A DNA stretch of 35,308 bases from an uncultured Anaerococcus sp. (GCA_943913325.1 CALTXP010000004.1:1-35308); one strand, 5' to 3'; shown: positions 15,782-25,130, counted from the first letter of the stretch. Translations and numbers: made by a program. Notes: generated by a model not told the origin, from the letters alone.

Positions 15782-16404
15782 GCTATCTCCTTTACGATTA
15801 TATTTCCATTTTTTATCCTAGTTACTAAAATATTCCTGTCCTTTGATATAAAATCACTTTCAGATTTTGCATCATATATATTTCCATTAATTTCGATTCT
15901 ACCAGTTGGGCGTAAAATACTTTTACTAAGACCGCTCTTGCCTACTAAATTGTCATAATTAGTCTTACTGTTGTATCCTCTAGTTGATGAATCTTTATTT
16001 GATAGGATCATTCTATCAAATAAAGATCTATCAAAGCCTAGTTTTACATAAATAGTGACTGTGAGGATAATAGCAAGAGCTGTTAGCACTAGCACCAAAA
16101 TCCCCATCCTGCTATCAGAAAAGCTATCCATTACTGAATATCCTGATAAAATTAGACCAATGATGCCTATAACTCCAAAGCTTGGTATAAATATTTCCAA
16201 GGCTAAGAGAGTCACACCCATTATAAAAATCAATATTGTCATATTATCTGCAACATTATATTTACTATTTTGATAGTAAAAATAACTAAATAATATTAGT
16301 GTTATTATGCCAAAAAGTAATTTCTTGTCAGTAAAAAGAATAGATATCAAAGAAATCACTGCCAATACAAAGCTTAGAGCAATCACTATTTCATTTATAG
16401 GCAT
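15778..16404 (-). CDS. NfeD family membrane protein, partner of FloA
   Basis: The 208-residue product has about five hydrophobic helices, including the NfeD block FIPSFGVIGIIGLILSGYS. A C-terminal soluble OB-fold (roughly residues 145-208: LVGKSGLSKSILRPTGRI, then GNIYDAKSES, ILVTRIKNGNIIVKE) follows. It lacks the ClpP-like protease domain of long NfeD proteins. The start is the ATG at 16404, seven bases after AGGAGGT; an in-frame GTG at 16413 overlaps that site. It heads the nfeD-floA-orf178-phoH unit and overlaps floA by four bases. Corresponds to Bacillus YqeZ by position, though shorter. Confidence 0.9.
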   Translation of the reverse strand: MPINEIVIALSFVLAVISLISILFTDKKLLFGIITLILFSYFYYQNSKYNVADNMTILIFIMGVTLLALEIFIPSFGVIGIIGLILSGYSVMDSFSDSRMGILVLVLTALAIILTVTIYVKLGFDRSLFDRMILSNKDSSTRGYNSKTNYDNLVGKSGLSKSILRPTGRIEINGNIYDAKSESDFISKDRNILVTRIKNGNIIVKEIA

Positions 16405-16434
16405 CTGCTCCACCTCCTTATTTTTCTTAACTCA

Positions 16435-16463
16435 ATTATCTTATAAAGTTTATAAAATTGCAA
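16435..16463 (-). promoter_or_regulatory. Predicted promoter for nfeD-floA
   Basis: TTGCAA (16463-16458) and GATAAT (16440-16435) are spaced by 17 bases on the minus strand. They lie just after the fni terminator and about 30 bases before the nfeD start. Confidence 0.55.
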
Positions 16464-16478
16464 GATACTACACTAATT

Positions 16479-16501
16479 AAAAAAAGCTAGCAAATGCTAG
16501 C
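16479..16501 (-). terminator. Terminator of the LCP-fni unit, stem includes the fni stop
   Basis: On the minus strand GCTAGC-ATTT-GCTAGC is followed by seven T residues. The fni stop codon TAG lies inside the first arm, so the terminator begins within the gene's end. Confidence 0.8.
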
Positions 16502-17516
16502 CTTCAATTAATTCTTTTAGCTCTCCCACAAGTTTATAATCGACTTGCTTTAGTTCTTTGATATTTTTCACACCTAGTAAAGCCATTATTATTTTTATTT
16601 TGTGTTGTATCTCTTTTAAAAAGTCTTCGCAAGCTTCGTAGCCACCGTGTAGAAGATAATTTAGAACTTCTCCTGTCATAGCTGCCATATCTGCTCCTAT
16701 TATGATGGATTTTACAATATCCATAGCAGTTTTTATACCACCAGATGCTATTATAAAAATATCGTCTGATACGCTCCTTACATCTATAATAGATTTTGCA
16801 GTTGGAATCCCCCAATTATATAGGTCTGAGTAGTCAATTTCAAAATCCCTTAGATCTTCAATCTCTATAAAATTAGTTCCTCCCTTGCCGGCGACATCAA
16901 TATATCTTACTCCTACATCAGCTAATTCTTTAGCTACTACTTTTGAAATACCTGATCCTGTTTCCTTTACAATAATTGGTCTATCAAAGTTTTTTACTAA
17001 CTTTTCTATAAGTTTTAGTGATGAATGATAGGAATTATCTCCCTCTTTCATAACAAGTTCTTGGGCTAGATTTAAGTGCACTTGCATAGCATGAGCATCT
17101 ATCAGATCTCTAGCAAATCCAAAGTCATCGAAGTCTCTTTCAAAGCCAAGATTACCCACTCTAAATAGATCCTTTTTTGCCTTTACTAGCTCAAAAGATT
17201 CTCTAGAACTTTCATCAGTTAGGGCTATGGACTCACTGCCTACAGCCATAGGAATATTTAAAGACTCACATATAGACGATAAGTCTTCGTTAATAGATTC
17301 AGAAGAAGATCCACCTCCAGTCATAGCATCTATCATAAGTGGCATGGATATAGTTTTACCCATAAACTCTATAGAAGTATCGACATCATCCAAAGAAACA
17401 TCTGATATAGCATAATGCTCTATATATACATCTTCAAAAAGGGTATTTTCACCTGATCTAGTTCTTAGATAATTTTCTATATGTTGGTCTTTTCTCTCTC
17501 TTCTTTGACTATTCAT
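16497..17516 (-). CDS. fni: Type 2 isopentenyl-diphosphate delta-isomerase
   Basis: This FMN- and NADPH-dependent enzyme interconverts isopentenyl and dimethylallyl diphosphate. The 339-residue length is normal. It starts with the typical RRERKDQHIENYL. Flavin and substrate segments follow: MPLMIDAMTGG, AVGSESIAL, MQVHLNLAQE, IIVKETGSGIS, VAGKGGTNFIEIE and IIASGGIKTAMD. The type 2 isomerase is usual in Gram-positive cocci that use the mevalonate pathway, but no mevalonate gene lies in this window. AAGGAGA lies ten bases before the ATG. It starts five bases after the LCP gene and is probably expressed from that gene's promoter; isoprenoid supply and wall-polymer attachment both depend on undecaprenyl lipid. 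Confidence 0.96.
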   Translation of the reverse strand: MNSQRRERKDQHIENYLRTRSGENTLFEDVYIEHYAISDVSLDDVDTSIEFMGKTISMPLMIDAMTGGGSSSESINEDLSSICESLNIPMAVGSESIALTDESSRESFELVKAKKDLFRVGNLGFERDFDDFGFARDLIDAHAMQVHLNLAQELVMKEGDNSYHSSLKLIEKLVKNFDRPIIVKETGSGISKVVAKELADVGVRYIDVAGKGGTNFIEIEDLRDFEIDYSDLYNWGIPTAKSIIDVRSVSDDIFIIASGGIKTAMDIVKSIIIGADMAAMTGEVLNYLLHGGYEACEDFLKEIQHKIKIIMALLGVKNIKELKQVDYKLVGELKELIEG

Positions 17517-17521
17517 ATTTA

Positions 17522-18670
17522 TTAATTCTCCTTATCATCACTTAATGACTCATCAAGCATATCCCTAGGTTCATTAGCTACATTTGGATTAGATAGCTTT
17601 ATCTTCTCTAATCTATTATCTTCTACATTCTTAGTTTCAGGAGCTTTAACATCTTCTTTTGCTTTTTGCTCTTTTTTTTCTACTTCTGGTATTCCTCTAC
17701 TTTGAGATTCATCTTTGATATCTCCATAGCTATCATACTCGTGATAGCCAGAATCCTCTTTATTCCAATTTTTAAGTTTAAAATTTGGATAGACTTCATC
17801 TACTATTTGCCAGGTTTTTTCGTAGTTAGGGATATAGTAGCTAACTCCATTTATGGTTTGTTCCATCCCTGGAACTATATAAGTATCCATCTTATCTGAT
17901 GAGAAATTATTAACATTTCCTGCTAGATCCATTATTACACTCATAGGTAGATTCGTTTTAACATATTTAAGATAGTTTGATATAAAGGTCATTAGGTTCA
18001 TATTTTTACTTTTTTTGACCAATTCATCTACCATAGCTTTTACAAAGCCTTGTTGGGTATTTACTCTTCCTATATCACCATTATTGTATATGTTTCTAGT
18101 TCTTAAATACCACATAACCTCGTTACCATCGAGGTGGTTTTTCCCTGGTTTTATCTGTACCTTACCCTTATCTATACTTATACCTTCTGGCACATCGTAA
18201 TCGACTCCGCCTAGAGCATCAATAATATTTATAAGAGCTTGATAATTTATTTGTACATAATAGTCTATATCAAGTCCCAAAAAACTTCTTAAAGATTGCA
18301 TAGTTAACTCTATTCCCCCAAAAGCATGGGCATGATTAGCCTTATCAAACTTATCACGAATCTTGATGCGACTATCTCTTGGTATACTCATAAGATCCAT
18401 CTTACCTGTCTTAGTATTAGCTTTTAGAAGCATTATAGTATCAGTACGAGTAAAGTCTGTATTGCTATCATCATCTCCATTCTTATCTACCCCAACTAAT
18501 AGAATTAGATACTCTCCATCAGCTGTTTTAACTGCATCGTCCTTATAATTTGGTGTATCCTTATAGGCATAGTCTTTTTCATTAGCTTCAAATTTATCGA
18601 GTATTAATTTTGTTCCAAAAAAAGAAACCAAGACTACAAATAAGGCAATAAAAAATCGTTTTACTTTCAT
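17522..18670 (-). CDS. LytR-CpsA-Psr family wall-polymer ligase
   Basis: LCP enzymes transfer teichoic acids or capsule from undecaprenyl carriers to peptidoglycan, outside the membrane. The 382-residue product has one N-terminal signal-anchor (residues 5-24). The LCP domain runs from about residue 55 to 285, with DFTRTDTIML (Arg75, Asp77), SIPRDSRI (Arg98, Asp99), NIIDALGGVDYDVP and the conserved arginines in the DIGRVNTQQGF region. The last 75 residues are a charged, Pro/Lys/Glu-rich tail (PEVEKKEQKAKEDVKAPE) without a fold I recognise. AAAGGAAG precedes the ATG. It has its own extended -10 promoter and is followed by fni. Confidence 0.93.
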   Translation of the reverse strand: MKVKRFFIALFVVLVSFFGTKLILDKFEANEKDYAYKDTPNYKDDAVKTADGEYLILLVGVDKNGDDDSNTDFTRTDTIMLLKANTKTGKMDLMSIPRDSRIKIRDKFDKANHAHAFGGIELTMQSLRSFLGLDIDYYVQINYQALINIIDALGGVDYDVPEGISIDKGKVQIKPGKNHLDGNEVMWYLRTRNIYNNGDIGRVNTQQGFVKAMVDELVKKSKNMNLMTFISNYLKYVKTNLPMSVIMDLAGNVNNFSSDKMDTYIVPGMEQTINGVSYYIPNYEKTWQIVDEVYPNFKLKNWNKEDSGYHEYDSYGDIKDESQSRGIPEVEKKEQKAKEDVKAPETKNVEDNRLEKIKLSNPNVANEPRDMLDESLSDDKEN

Positions 18671-18694
18671 ATTTTAATCTTCCTTTATTAGTTC

Positions 18695-18703
18695 ATTATA
18701 CCA
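18695..18703 (-). promoter_or_regulatory. Extended -10 promoter for LCP-fni
   Basis: The minus strand carries TGGTATAAT, a perfect -10 box with TG extension, about 25 bases before the LCP start. No good -35 box is seen; GTTCAA at 16-base spacing is the nearest. Confidence 0.6.
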
Positions 18704-18732
18704 TATGTAAATAGATTTGAACTTTTAATAGC

Positions 18733-18781
18733 AAAAAAATAAGAGCCACCACAAAATAAAAGCTCTTATTTGTAGTGGCTC
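18733..18781 (-). terminator. Terminator after the split-barrel gene
   Basis: A 13-base stem pairs GAGCCACTACAAA with TTTGTGGTGGCTC (one G-T pair), followed on the minus strand by TTATTTTTTT. It lies nine bases past the stop codon of the gene ending at 18790 and separates that unit from the LCP promoter. Confidence 0.85.
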
Positions 18782-18789
18782 TAGCTTAT

Positions 18790-19173
18790 TTATAATAGTT
18801 GCTTAGCTTCTTTTACCGTTACTACTAATGCTCTATTAGCAAAGGAATACTTATCATGTACTTTTTTGAAATAATCTCCTTCATTTAGAAATTCAGCTGA
18901 TCCTATTATTCTAAATCCTGTACCTTGGTATCCATTAAATCCTTCTACTTCTCTAGCTGCCATAGTTAGAATTACATCATCATTTTCTTTTACATCATTT
19001 TCTGTACTTGTCATACCTGCTGCTGGTATAAGTATTTTTTCTATATTATTTTCTTTAACCACTTGTAAATAGCTATTCCAAGTACAAGTTACATGAGCTC
19101 CTTTATTAGTCCATGAAGTTATCGATACGCTACCTTCATTATCTATGACATCATAAAATTTTTCGCTTAACAT
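18790..19173 (-). CDS. Pyridoxamine 5'-phosphate oxidase-like split-barrel protein
   Basis: The 127-residue product has the short FMN-binding split-barrel pattern: SVSITSWTNKGAHVTCTWNS, ILIPAAGMTSTENDVKEND, then VILTMAAREVEGFNGYQGT and FRIIGSAEFL. Such small proteins are annotated as PNPOx-family; most are not pyridoxine oxidases and may bind FMN, F420 or haem. It starts eight bases after the giant dehydratase/activase gene and shares its transcript, then meets a strong terminator. A flavoprotein beside a radical/iron-sulfur dehydratase system could supply electrons or respond to oxygen, but that is inference. Confidence 0.8.
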   Translation of the reverse strand: MLSEKFYDVIDNEGSVSITSWTNKGAHVTCTWNSYLQVVKENNIEKILIPAAGMTSTENDVKENDDVILTMAAREVEGFNGYQGTGFRIIGSAEFLNEGDYFKKVHDKYSFANRALVVTVKEAKQLL

Positions 19174-19181
19174 TATTTCTC

Positions 19182-22100
19182 CTATTTATTTGCTCCTTGC
19201 AATTCTTTTTGTTTTAGATTATCTCTTGCCTGGCTCATCATAAGCTTAACTCTGTTAATTTGATTTACTTCACTAGCACCTGGATCATAATCTATTGCTA
19301 CTATGTTAGCCTCTGGATAGTCTTCTCTGATCTTTTTCATAACACCCTTACCTGTGATATGGTTTGGAAGACAACCAAATGGTTGTATACATACTATATT
19401 TGGTGCATCGGCGTGGATTAACTCTACCATTTCTCCTGCCAGTAACCATCCTTCACCGGCTTGGTTACCTAAGTTTGTAACTGTATCAGCGTAGTTAACT
19501 ATCTGATCGATATATTCTGGTTCGTTAAATCTACTTGATTCTCTCAAAGCTTTCCTTACTGGTTTTCTATATTTTTCTACTATTGATATACCGATTTTAC
19601 CAAGTCTTGCTGCTTTTTTACTCTTGCCATATAAGTCTACTTTAAGTTCTGAATTTTTCATACAATACATAAAGAAATCTGTAAGGTCTGGCAATATTAC
19701 CTCTGCCCCTTCTGCTTCCAATACTTTTTGTAGGTTATTATTAGCTTCTGGTAGGAACTTTACAAGAATTTCTCCAACTATGCCTGCCTTTGGTAGTTTT
19801 ATATCTTTTATCGGTATATTATCAAAGTCTTCTACTACTTCTTTGACACATCTCTTGTATTGCCTATCACTCATAGTAGGAGCCTCAGATTGAAGTCTTT
19901 GTATCCAAGCTTCTTTTAAATTATCAGTAACGCCTTTTTCTATTTCATAAGGCCTTGTAGCATTGGAAACCCTATTTATTAAATCACCAAAGATTATTGC
20001 TCTAAATCCTCTTTTTAGGAAAGGTATAGTTGATGGTTTTCTAAGGTCAAAACCAGCATTTGTCTCTATTCCCTGAGCAGATAAGGCTATTACTGGGATA
20101 TTAGGATAACCAGCATCACGTAGACCCTTTCTAATATAGCCTACATAGTTACTAGCACGACATGCTCCGCCTGTCTGAGTCATCACTATGGCAAGCTTAT
20201 CTGTATCATATCTTCCTGAATTAACAGCTTCCATAAATTGACCTACAACTGTTATTGATGGATAGCATGAATCATTGTTTACATACTTTAGACCTTGGTC
20301 TAAGACCTTGTCGTTGACACTATCTAAAAACTCTATATTCATACCATAATGGTGGAATACTGGAGCTAGGATTCTAAAATGTTCCCTTGCCATTTGTGGA
20401 GCAAGGATTGTATAACCTTCATCAACCATTTGTTTTGTAAATTCTGGTGTAGAATAATCAAGTCGATCTAGGTCTTCTTTAAATACAATACCTTCCATTT
20501 TCTTTTGATTAAGAGCTTGGAGGAGTGATCTAATTCTAATTTTAATAGCACCAAGGTTTGAGACTTCGTCTATTTTAAGAAGTGTATAGATTTTACCATG
20601 AGCTTCCAATAAATCTTGTACTTGGTCTGTTGTTACTGCATCTAAGCCACAACCAAATGAATTTAGCTGAATTAATTGCAAGTTTGGATTATCAGCTATA
20701 TATTCTGCTGCACGATATAATCTCGCATGGTAAGACCATTGGTCTAGGACTCTTACTTTTGTATCCACATCCTTAATATTATATGCGACTGCATCTTCAG
20801 AAATAACTGGAATTTTCATTCCTTCTATTAGCTCTGGAATACCATGATTTACTTCTGGATCTATATGATATGGGCGTCCAGCTAGGACTATAGCATTAAG
20901 ATTGTTGGCATTTACATAATCTATAATCTCCTTACCACGAATCCTAATTTGATCATGATAATCTTGGAGTTCTTTCCAAGCTATAGATACAGCATTTTTA
21001 ATTTCTTTTTTACTAAGGGTATTTCCATTATGGCTATATCCATCAAATTCTTCTACTAATCTATCAGCAATTATCTTTTCACTTTCTAATGAAAGATATG
21101 GGTTCATGAAGTTTTTACCTTCTAGACTTTCCACATTATTTTTTATAACATCGGGATAACCACTTACAACAGGGCAATTCATGTGGTTTTGTGCCTTGTC
21201 AAATTGTTTGTACTCGTAAAAAATTGCAGGATAAAATATCAAGTCTAAATCATCACGACTTGCTAAATCTTCTATATGACCATGGGCAAGCTTTGCTGGA
21301 TAGCAAGCTGTTTCTGAAGAAATTGAACTGATACCTCTCTCATACATTTTTCTATCAGATTTGCCTGATAAAACTACATCAAATCCTAATGATGTGAAAA
21401 ACTTATGCCAGAATGGATAATCCTCATACATATTTAAGACACGAGGAAGTCCCACCCTACCCATGCGGGCACCATCTCCTAAAGTCTTTCTATTAAAGAG
21501 CAGATCATTTTTAAACTTATACATGTTTAAATCTGCTGCAGTTTCTTCTTTTTTAACTCCTGCACCTCTTTCACATCTATTGCCTGTTACATAGCGTGTT
21601 CCATCTGGGAATACATTGATTATTAAGGCGCAATTATTGGTGCATAGACCACATCTAGCATTCTTTTGACTATAAGTAAAGGATTCTAATTCCTTAACAT
21701 CTGCAAGTGATGATTGACCAGTTGATTTATCACGGGAGATAAGAGCCATACCCATAGCTCCCATAAGACCTGCTATTTCAGGTCTAGTTGTGTTTCTACC
21801 TGTTATATTTTCAAATGATCTAAGAATAGCATCTCCATAGAAGGTACCCCCTTGAACCACTATATTTTCTCCAAGAGATTTTGGATCACGAACCTTTATT
21901 ACCTTCTGTATAGCATTTTTTATTACAGAATAGCAAAGTCCTGCTGCTATATCTCCTACTTCTGAACCTTCTTTTTGAGCTTGCTTAACCTTGGAGTTCA
22001 TAAATACTGTACAGCGACTACCAAGATCAGCCGGTTCTTTGGCAAATAGTGCCTTTTTTTGAAAATCTTCTACACTCATACCTACACTTGCAGCAAAGGT

Positions 22101-23459
22101 TGATAGGAAAGACCCACATCCTGAAGAGCAGGCTTCATTAAGCTGGATAGAATCTATAATACCATCTCTGATATGCATAGCCTTCATGTCTTGGCCACCA
22201 ATATCTAAAATAAAGTCTACATCAGGGTTAAAGAATTTAGCAGCTGAATAGTGAGCTATGGTTTCTACCTCACCATTATCTATATGTAGGGCATTTTTTA
22301 TAAAGTCTTCTCCATAGCCACATATACCAGATGATGCTATATAAGCCTTAGGATTTTTCTTAGCGTAGCCATCTTTAAGCATATTTATAACCACCTCAAG
22401 AGGTCTACCTAAATTCATCCTATAATCTTCGTAGAGAATATGCCCATCTTCTGTTATCCAAGCCATTTTACTAGTTGTAGATCCTGCATCTATTCCTACA
22501 TATATAGGCCCTTCATAGCTATCTATATCTTCATAGATAACTTGATCTGTCTTATGGTCTTTCACAAACTTCTCATACTCTTCTTTTGAAGTAAAAAGTG
22601 GATTAAGTTTCTTAGTCATCTCCATATCTTCTGGAGCTTCTTTTTCAAGTTCTTTGATTAAGTCCTTATAAGGAACATAGTCTTCATTTTCAGCAGAAAG
22701 GATAGCAGCTCCTTTTGCCACATAAAGCTGAGCATCTTTAGGAGTAGTAAATGTATTCTCATCTTCTCCTAATGTTTCTACAAATCTATCTCTTAAAGCT
22801 GGTAAGAAGTGAAGCGGTCCACCTAAAAAAGTTACATTGCCACGGATTGGTCTACCGCAAGCAAGATTTGATATAGTTTGATTAACTACTGATTGGAAAA
22901 CAGAAATTGCTATATCTTCTCTACTTGCACCTTGATTCATCAAAGCTTGTATATCAGTTTTTGCGAAAACTCCACATCTACTTGCTATAGGATAGATTTT
23001 CTTATAATTCTTAGATAAATTATTAAGTCCTGATGCATCAGTATCTAGTAAGGCTGCCATTTGATCTATAAAGGCTCCTGTACCACCTGCACAAATGGAA
23101 TTCATCCTTTGCTCAACAGATCCTGATAGGTAAGTAATCTTAGAATCTTCTCCTCCTAGCTCAATAACTACGTCTGTTTCTGGTAAAAACTTCCTAATAG
23201 CTGCCGTTTCAGCTATAACTTCTTGAACAAAGTTAATTCCCATGTACTTTTCAAGGAACATACCGCCAGAACCTGTTACATTTATGGTGATATTATCGTC
23301 CTTAAACTCTTCATAGGCTTCACTTAAGACAGTCCTTACGGTTTCTTTTACATCTGATTTATGTCTTCTATATACTTGATAAAGGGTATTAAATTTATCA
23401 TCAGTTATGACAATTTTTACAGTTGTTGACCCAACATCAAGTCCCATATGCAAATTCAT
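19182..23459 (-). CDS. Giant 2-hydroxyacyl-CoA dehydratase/activase fusion protein
   Basis: The 1425-residue protein joins parts normally seen as separate enzymes. Two BcrAD/BadF ASKHA ATPase domains lie at about 4-260 (GLDVGSTTVK; Cys123 in CAGGTGAF; Cys162 in SRCGVFAKTD) and 318-580 (GIDAGSTTSK; Cys443/Cys447 in EACSSGCGS; SRCTVF). A cysteine motif CGLCTNNC follows at 603-610. A DUF2229-type activase-associated region and a HgdB-like dehydratase region make up the rest. Activators of this kind pass one electron to a dehydratase with ATP hydrolysis through a [4Fe-4S] cluster bridged by the two ASKHA cysteines. Homologues of this size are common in anaerobic Firmicutes, but the substrate is not established. 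AGAAAGG precedes the ATG. Strictly anaerobic chemistry is implied. Confidence 0.88.
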   Translation of the reverse strand: MNLHMGLDVGSTTVKIVITDDKFNTLYQVYRRHKSDVKETVRTVLSEAYEEFKDDNITINVTGSGGMFLEKYMGINFVQEVIAETAAIRKFLPETDVVIELGGEDSKITYLSGSVEQRMNSICAGGTGAFIDQMAALLDTDASGLNNLSKNYKKIYPIASRCGVFAKTDIQALMNQGASREDIAISVFQSVVNQTISNLACGRPIRGNVTFLGGPLHFLPALRDRFVETLGEDENTFTTPKDAQLYVAKGAAILSAENEDYVPYKDLIKELEKEAPEDMEMTKKLNPLFTSKEEYEKFVKDHKTDQVIYEDIDSYEGPIYVGIDAGSTTSKMAWITEDGHILYEDYRMNLGRPLEVVINMLKDGYAKKNPKAYIASSGICGYGEDFIKNALHIDNGEVETIAHYSAAKFFNPDVDFILDIGGQDMKAMHIRDGIIDSIQLNEACSSGCGSFLSTFAASVGMSVEDFQKKALFAKEPADLGSRCTVFMNSKVKQAQKEGSEVGDIAAGLCYSVIKNAIQKVIKVRDPKSLGENIVVQGGTFYGDAILRSFENITGRNTTRPEIAGLMGAMGMALISRDKSTGQSSLADVKELESFTYSQKNARCGLCTNNCALIINVFPDGTRYVTGNRCERGAGVKKEETAADLNMYKFKNDLLFNRKTLGDGARMGRVGLPRVLNMYEDYPFWHKFFTSLGFDVVLSGKSDRKMYERGISSISSETACYPAKLAHGHIEDLASRDDLDLIFYPAIFYEYKQFDKAQNHMNCPVVSGYPDVIKNNVESLEGKNFMNPYLSLESEKIIADRLVEEFDGYSHNGNTLSKKEIKNAVSIAWKELQDYHDQIRIRGKEIIDYVNANNLNAIVLAGRPYHIDPEVNHGIPELIEGMKIPVISEDAVAYNIKDVDTKVRVLDQWSYHARLYRAAEYIADNPNLQLIQLNSFGCGLDAVTTDQVQDLLEAHGKIYTLLKIDEVSNLGAIKIRIRSLLQALNQKKMEGIVFKEDLDRLDYSTPEFTKQMVDEGYTILAPQMAREHFRILAPVFHHYGMNIEFLDSVNDKVLDQGLKYVNNDSCYPSITVVGQFMEAVNSGRYDTDKLAIVMTQTGGACRASNYVGYIRKGLRDAGYPNIPVIALSAQGIETNAGFDLRKPSTIPFLKRGFRAIIFGDLINRVSNATRPYEIEKGVTDNLKEAWIQRLQSEAPTMSDRQYKRCVKEVVEDFDNIPIKDIKLPKAGIVGEILVKFLPEANNNLQKVLEAEGAEVILPDLTDFFMYCMKNSELKVDLYGKSKKAARLGKIGISIVEKYRKPVRKALRESSRFNEPEYIDQIVNYADTVTNLGNQAGEGWLLAGEMVELIHADAPNIVCIQPFGCLPNHITGKGVMKKIREDYPEANIVAIDYDPGASEVNQINRVKLMMSQARDNLKQKELQGANK

Positions 23460-23471
23460 AAAATGCCTTTC

Positions 23472-23531
23472 TTATTCTAATCTATATTTTTTATTCTAAT
23501 CTATATTAAAAGTTATTTTTATAAAAATAAC
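23472..23531. repeat. 19-bp tandem repeat and a perfect 20-bp palindrome
   Basis: TTATTCTAATCTATATTTT is present at 23472-23490 and repeated almost exactly at 23491-23508. It is followed by GTTATTTTTATAAAAATAAC (23512-23531), a perfect palindrome. Both lie in the 218-base divergent gap between the giant dehydratase gene and the transporter operon, 12-72 bases before the former's start. They may form operator sites for that gene. The remainder of the gap (23532-23677) is AT-rich, with a possible TATACT -10 box at 23649-23654 for the plus-strand operon but no fair -35 box. Confidence 0.5.
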
Positions 23532-23677
23532 CTTATTTACTATATAAGTAACACTATTATTCTACCACTTTATAAAATTTAATCACAAGTGAAAAGCTAG
23601 GAATTAAATTTATATTTCCTTAATTATAATTTAGTTATTTTTATATTTTATACTCTTATTATAGAAAGGTGAATAGA

Positions 23678-24376
23678 ATGAAAAATATTATACAAACTGA
23701 CAATTTAAGCAAAGAATATAAGGGATTTAAGGCTGTTGATAAGGTTTCACTTAATATAGAAGAAGGAAAAGTTTATGCTCTTTTGGGACCAAATGGAGCT
23801 GGTAAGTCAACTTTGTTAAAACTTATAACACAAATTATAAGACCAAGCTCTGGTCAAATCCTATATAAAGACCATCCTATAAAGCAAAAAGATTTATCAG
23901 AGATAGGATCAATAATAGAAAATCCTGCTATTTATCCAAATCTAACTGCTTATGAAAACCTAGAAGTACTAACTACACTTTTAAATATTAATAAAGATAA
24001 AATAGATGAAGTACTAAATACAGTTAGCCTAACAAATACTGGAAATAAACTAACACGTGAGTTCTCCCTAGGGATGAAACAAAGGCTAGGTATTGCTATG
24101 GCACTTATCAATAATCCAAAGCTTTTAATCCTAGACGAACCTACAAACGGTCTTGATCCCCTCGGTATAGCGGAACTACGTGAACTCATAAAATCTTTTA
24201 CAGATGATGGCATGACAGTAATTATTTCTAGTCATATCCTAAGTGAAGTTGACCAAGTTGCTGATAAAGTCGGCATAATAGTAAATGGTAGACTAGCCTA
24301 CGAAGGTGATAATGATAAGGGTAGTGATCATCTAGAAAATTTATTTATGGATATTATAAAGAAAGAAGGTTTCTAA
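23678..24376 (+). CDS. LanF-type ABC transporter ATP-binding protein
   Basis: This is the ATPase of a lantibiotic/bacitracin-type export or immunity transporter. The 232-residue subunit has Walker A GPNGAGKS at 37-44, the signature region FSLGMKQR near 129-136, Walker B LLILDEP and the switch histidine in IISSH. The Q-loop glutamine is replaced by Glu81 in GSIIENPAIY, the E-loop known from LanF immunity ATPases, which supports this subtype over a general ABC-2 exporter. The ATG at 23678 follows AAAGGTGA; an in-frame GTG at 23669 overlaps that site. Two permease genes and a two-component system follow with almost no gaps. Confidence 0.92.
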   Translation: MKNIIQTDNLSKEYKGFKAVDKVSLNIEEGKVYALLGPNGAGKSTLLKLITQIIRPSSGQILYKDHPIKQKDLSEIGSIIENPAIYPNLTAYENLEVLTTLLNINKDKIDEVLNTVSLTNTGNKLTREFSLGMKQRLGIAMALINNPKLLILDEPTNGLDPLGIAELRELIKSFTDDGMTVIISSHILSEVDQVADKVGIIVNGRLAYEGDNDKGSDHLENLFMDIIKKEGF

Positions 24377-24377
24377 G

Positions 24378-25130
24378 ATGACAAAGCTATTAAAAGCTGA
24401 ACTTATAAAAGAAAAAAGATCTGCTAACTTTAAATTACTATTACTAGTACCTATAGGATTTTTGCTATTTAACCTAATCATGGGTAATTTGATGGCACAA
24501 GACCCAGAAGGTAGAAGTTACTTAATAGCTACATCCTTTAACTGGTTTCCTCTACTGATATTGCCTATAGTCATAAGTTTACTTGTTATAAATATTATAA
24601 AAAAAGAAAAGCAAAGTCATATAGATTTACAAAAAAGTTTGGGGATAGATAATAAAAGAACAACTCTTGCTAAATCTATAGTAGTTATAATAGAACTTTT
24701 TATAGTAGTTTTTTTATCATCTATAATAATATATCTGATAGGAGGACTAGTTTTATGTCAAAATATAAATCTAAGCCTAGTGTTAAAGGCTGGATTAGTA
24801 TTATTTGTCGGGTCTTTACCTTTACTTGGAATTTCATTTTTTCTAATGAGATTTTTTAACAAGGGCTTTTTGATTATTATCCTAAACTTTATCTTATCTA
24901 TCATATCCCCAATACCTGCGGTTAGTCATATGTGGGAACTTTATCCTTACTCCTATAGTTTAAGAATGCTAGCCCCTATAATAGGAGTTCATCCAAATGG
25001 GACTTTTTTAGAAAAGGAATCAGAATTATGGAACTTAGATGTTATTCCTATAGCTATGATTTTAAGCTTTGTAATTTTTGCTATATTTATAGCCCTAGCT
25101 TGTATAAGAAAGGATAAGAAAAATGCTTAA
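24378..25130 (+). CDS. LanE/MutE-type ABC transporter permease
   Basis: The 250-residue membrane protein has about six hydrophobic helices. Its N-terminus, MTKLLKAELIKEKRSANFK, is typical of ABC-2 permeases of the lantibiotic immunity (LanE/EpiE/MutE) type. An N-terminal amphipathic region and GNLMAQDPEGRSYLI precede helix two. The start lies one base after the LanF stop codon, and its end overlaps the next permease by eight bases, so the three subunits are translationally coupled. In known systems the heterodimeric permease removes lantibiotics from the membrane. The peptide substrate here is unknown. Confidence 0.83.
   Translation: MTKLLKAELIKEKRSANFKLLLLVPIGFLLFNLIMGNLMAQDPEGRSYLIATSFNWFPLLILPIVISLLVINIIKKEKQSHIDLQKSLGIDNKRTTLAKSIVVIIELFIVVFLSSIIIYLIGGLVLCQNINLSLVLKAGLVLFVGSLPLLGISFFLMRFFNKGFLIIILNFILSIISPIPAVSHMWELYPYSYSLRMLAPIIGVHPNGTFLEKESELWNLDVIPIAMILSFVIFAIFIALACIRKDKKNA

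Noticed and set aside
16534..16815. 93-codon minus-strand frame inside fni
   Set aside because: It overlaps the strongly conserved fni coding frame in another phase and has a random-looking composition.
23532..23677. Possible lantibiotic precursor before the LanF gene
   Set aside because: No small frame with a leader and Cys/Ser/Thr-rich core was found in the gap.
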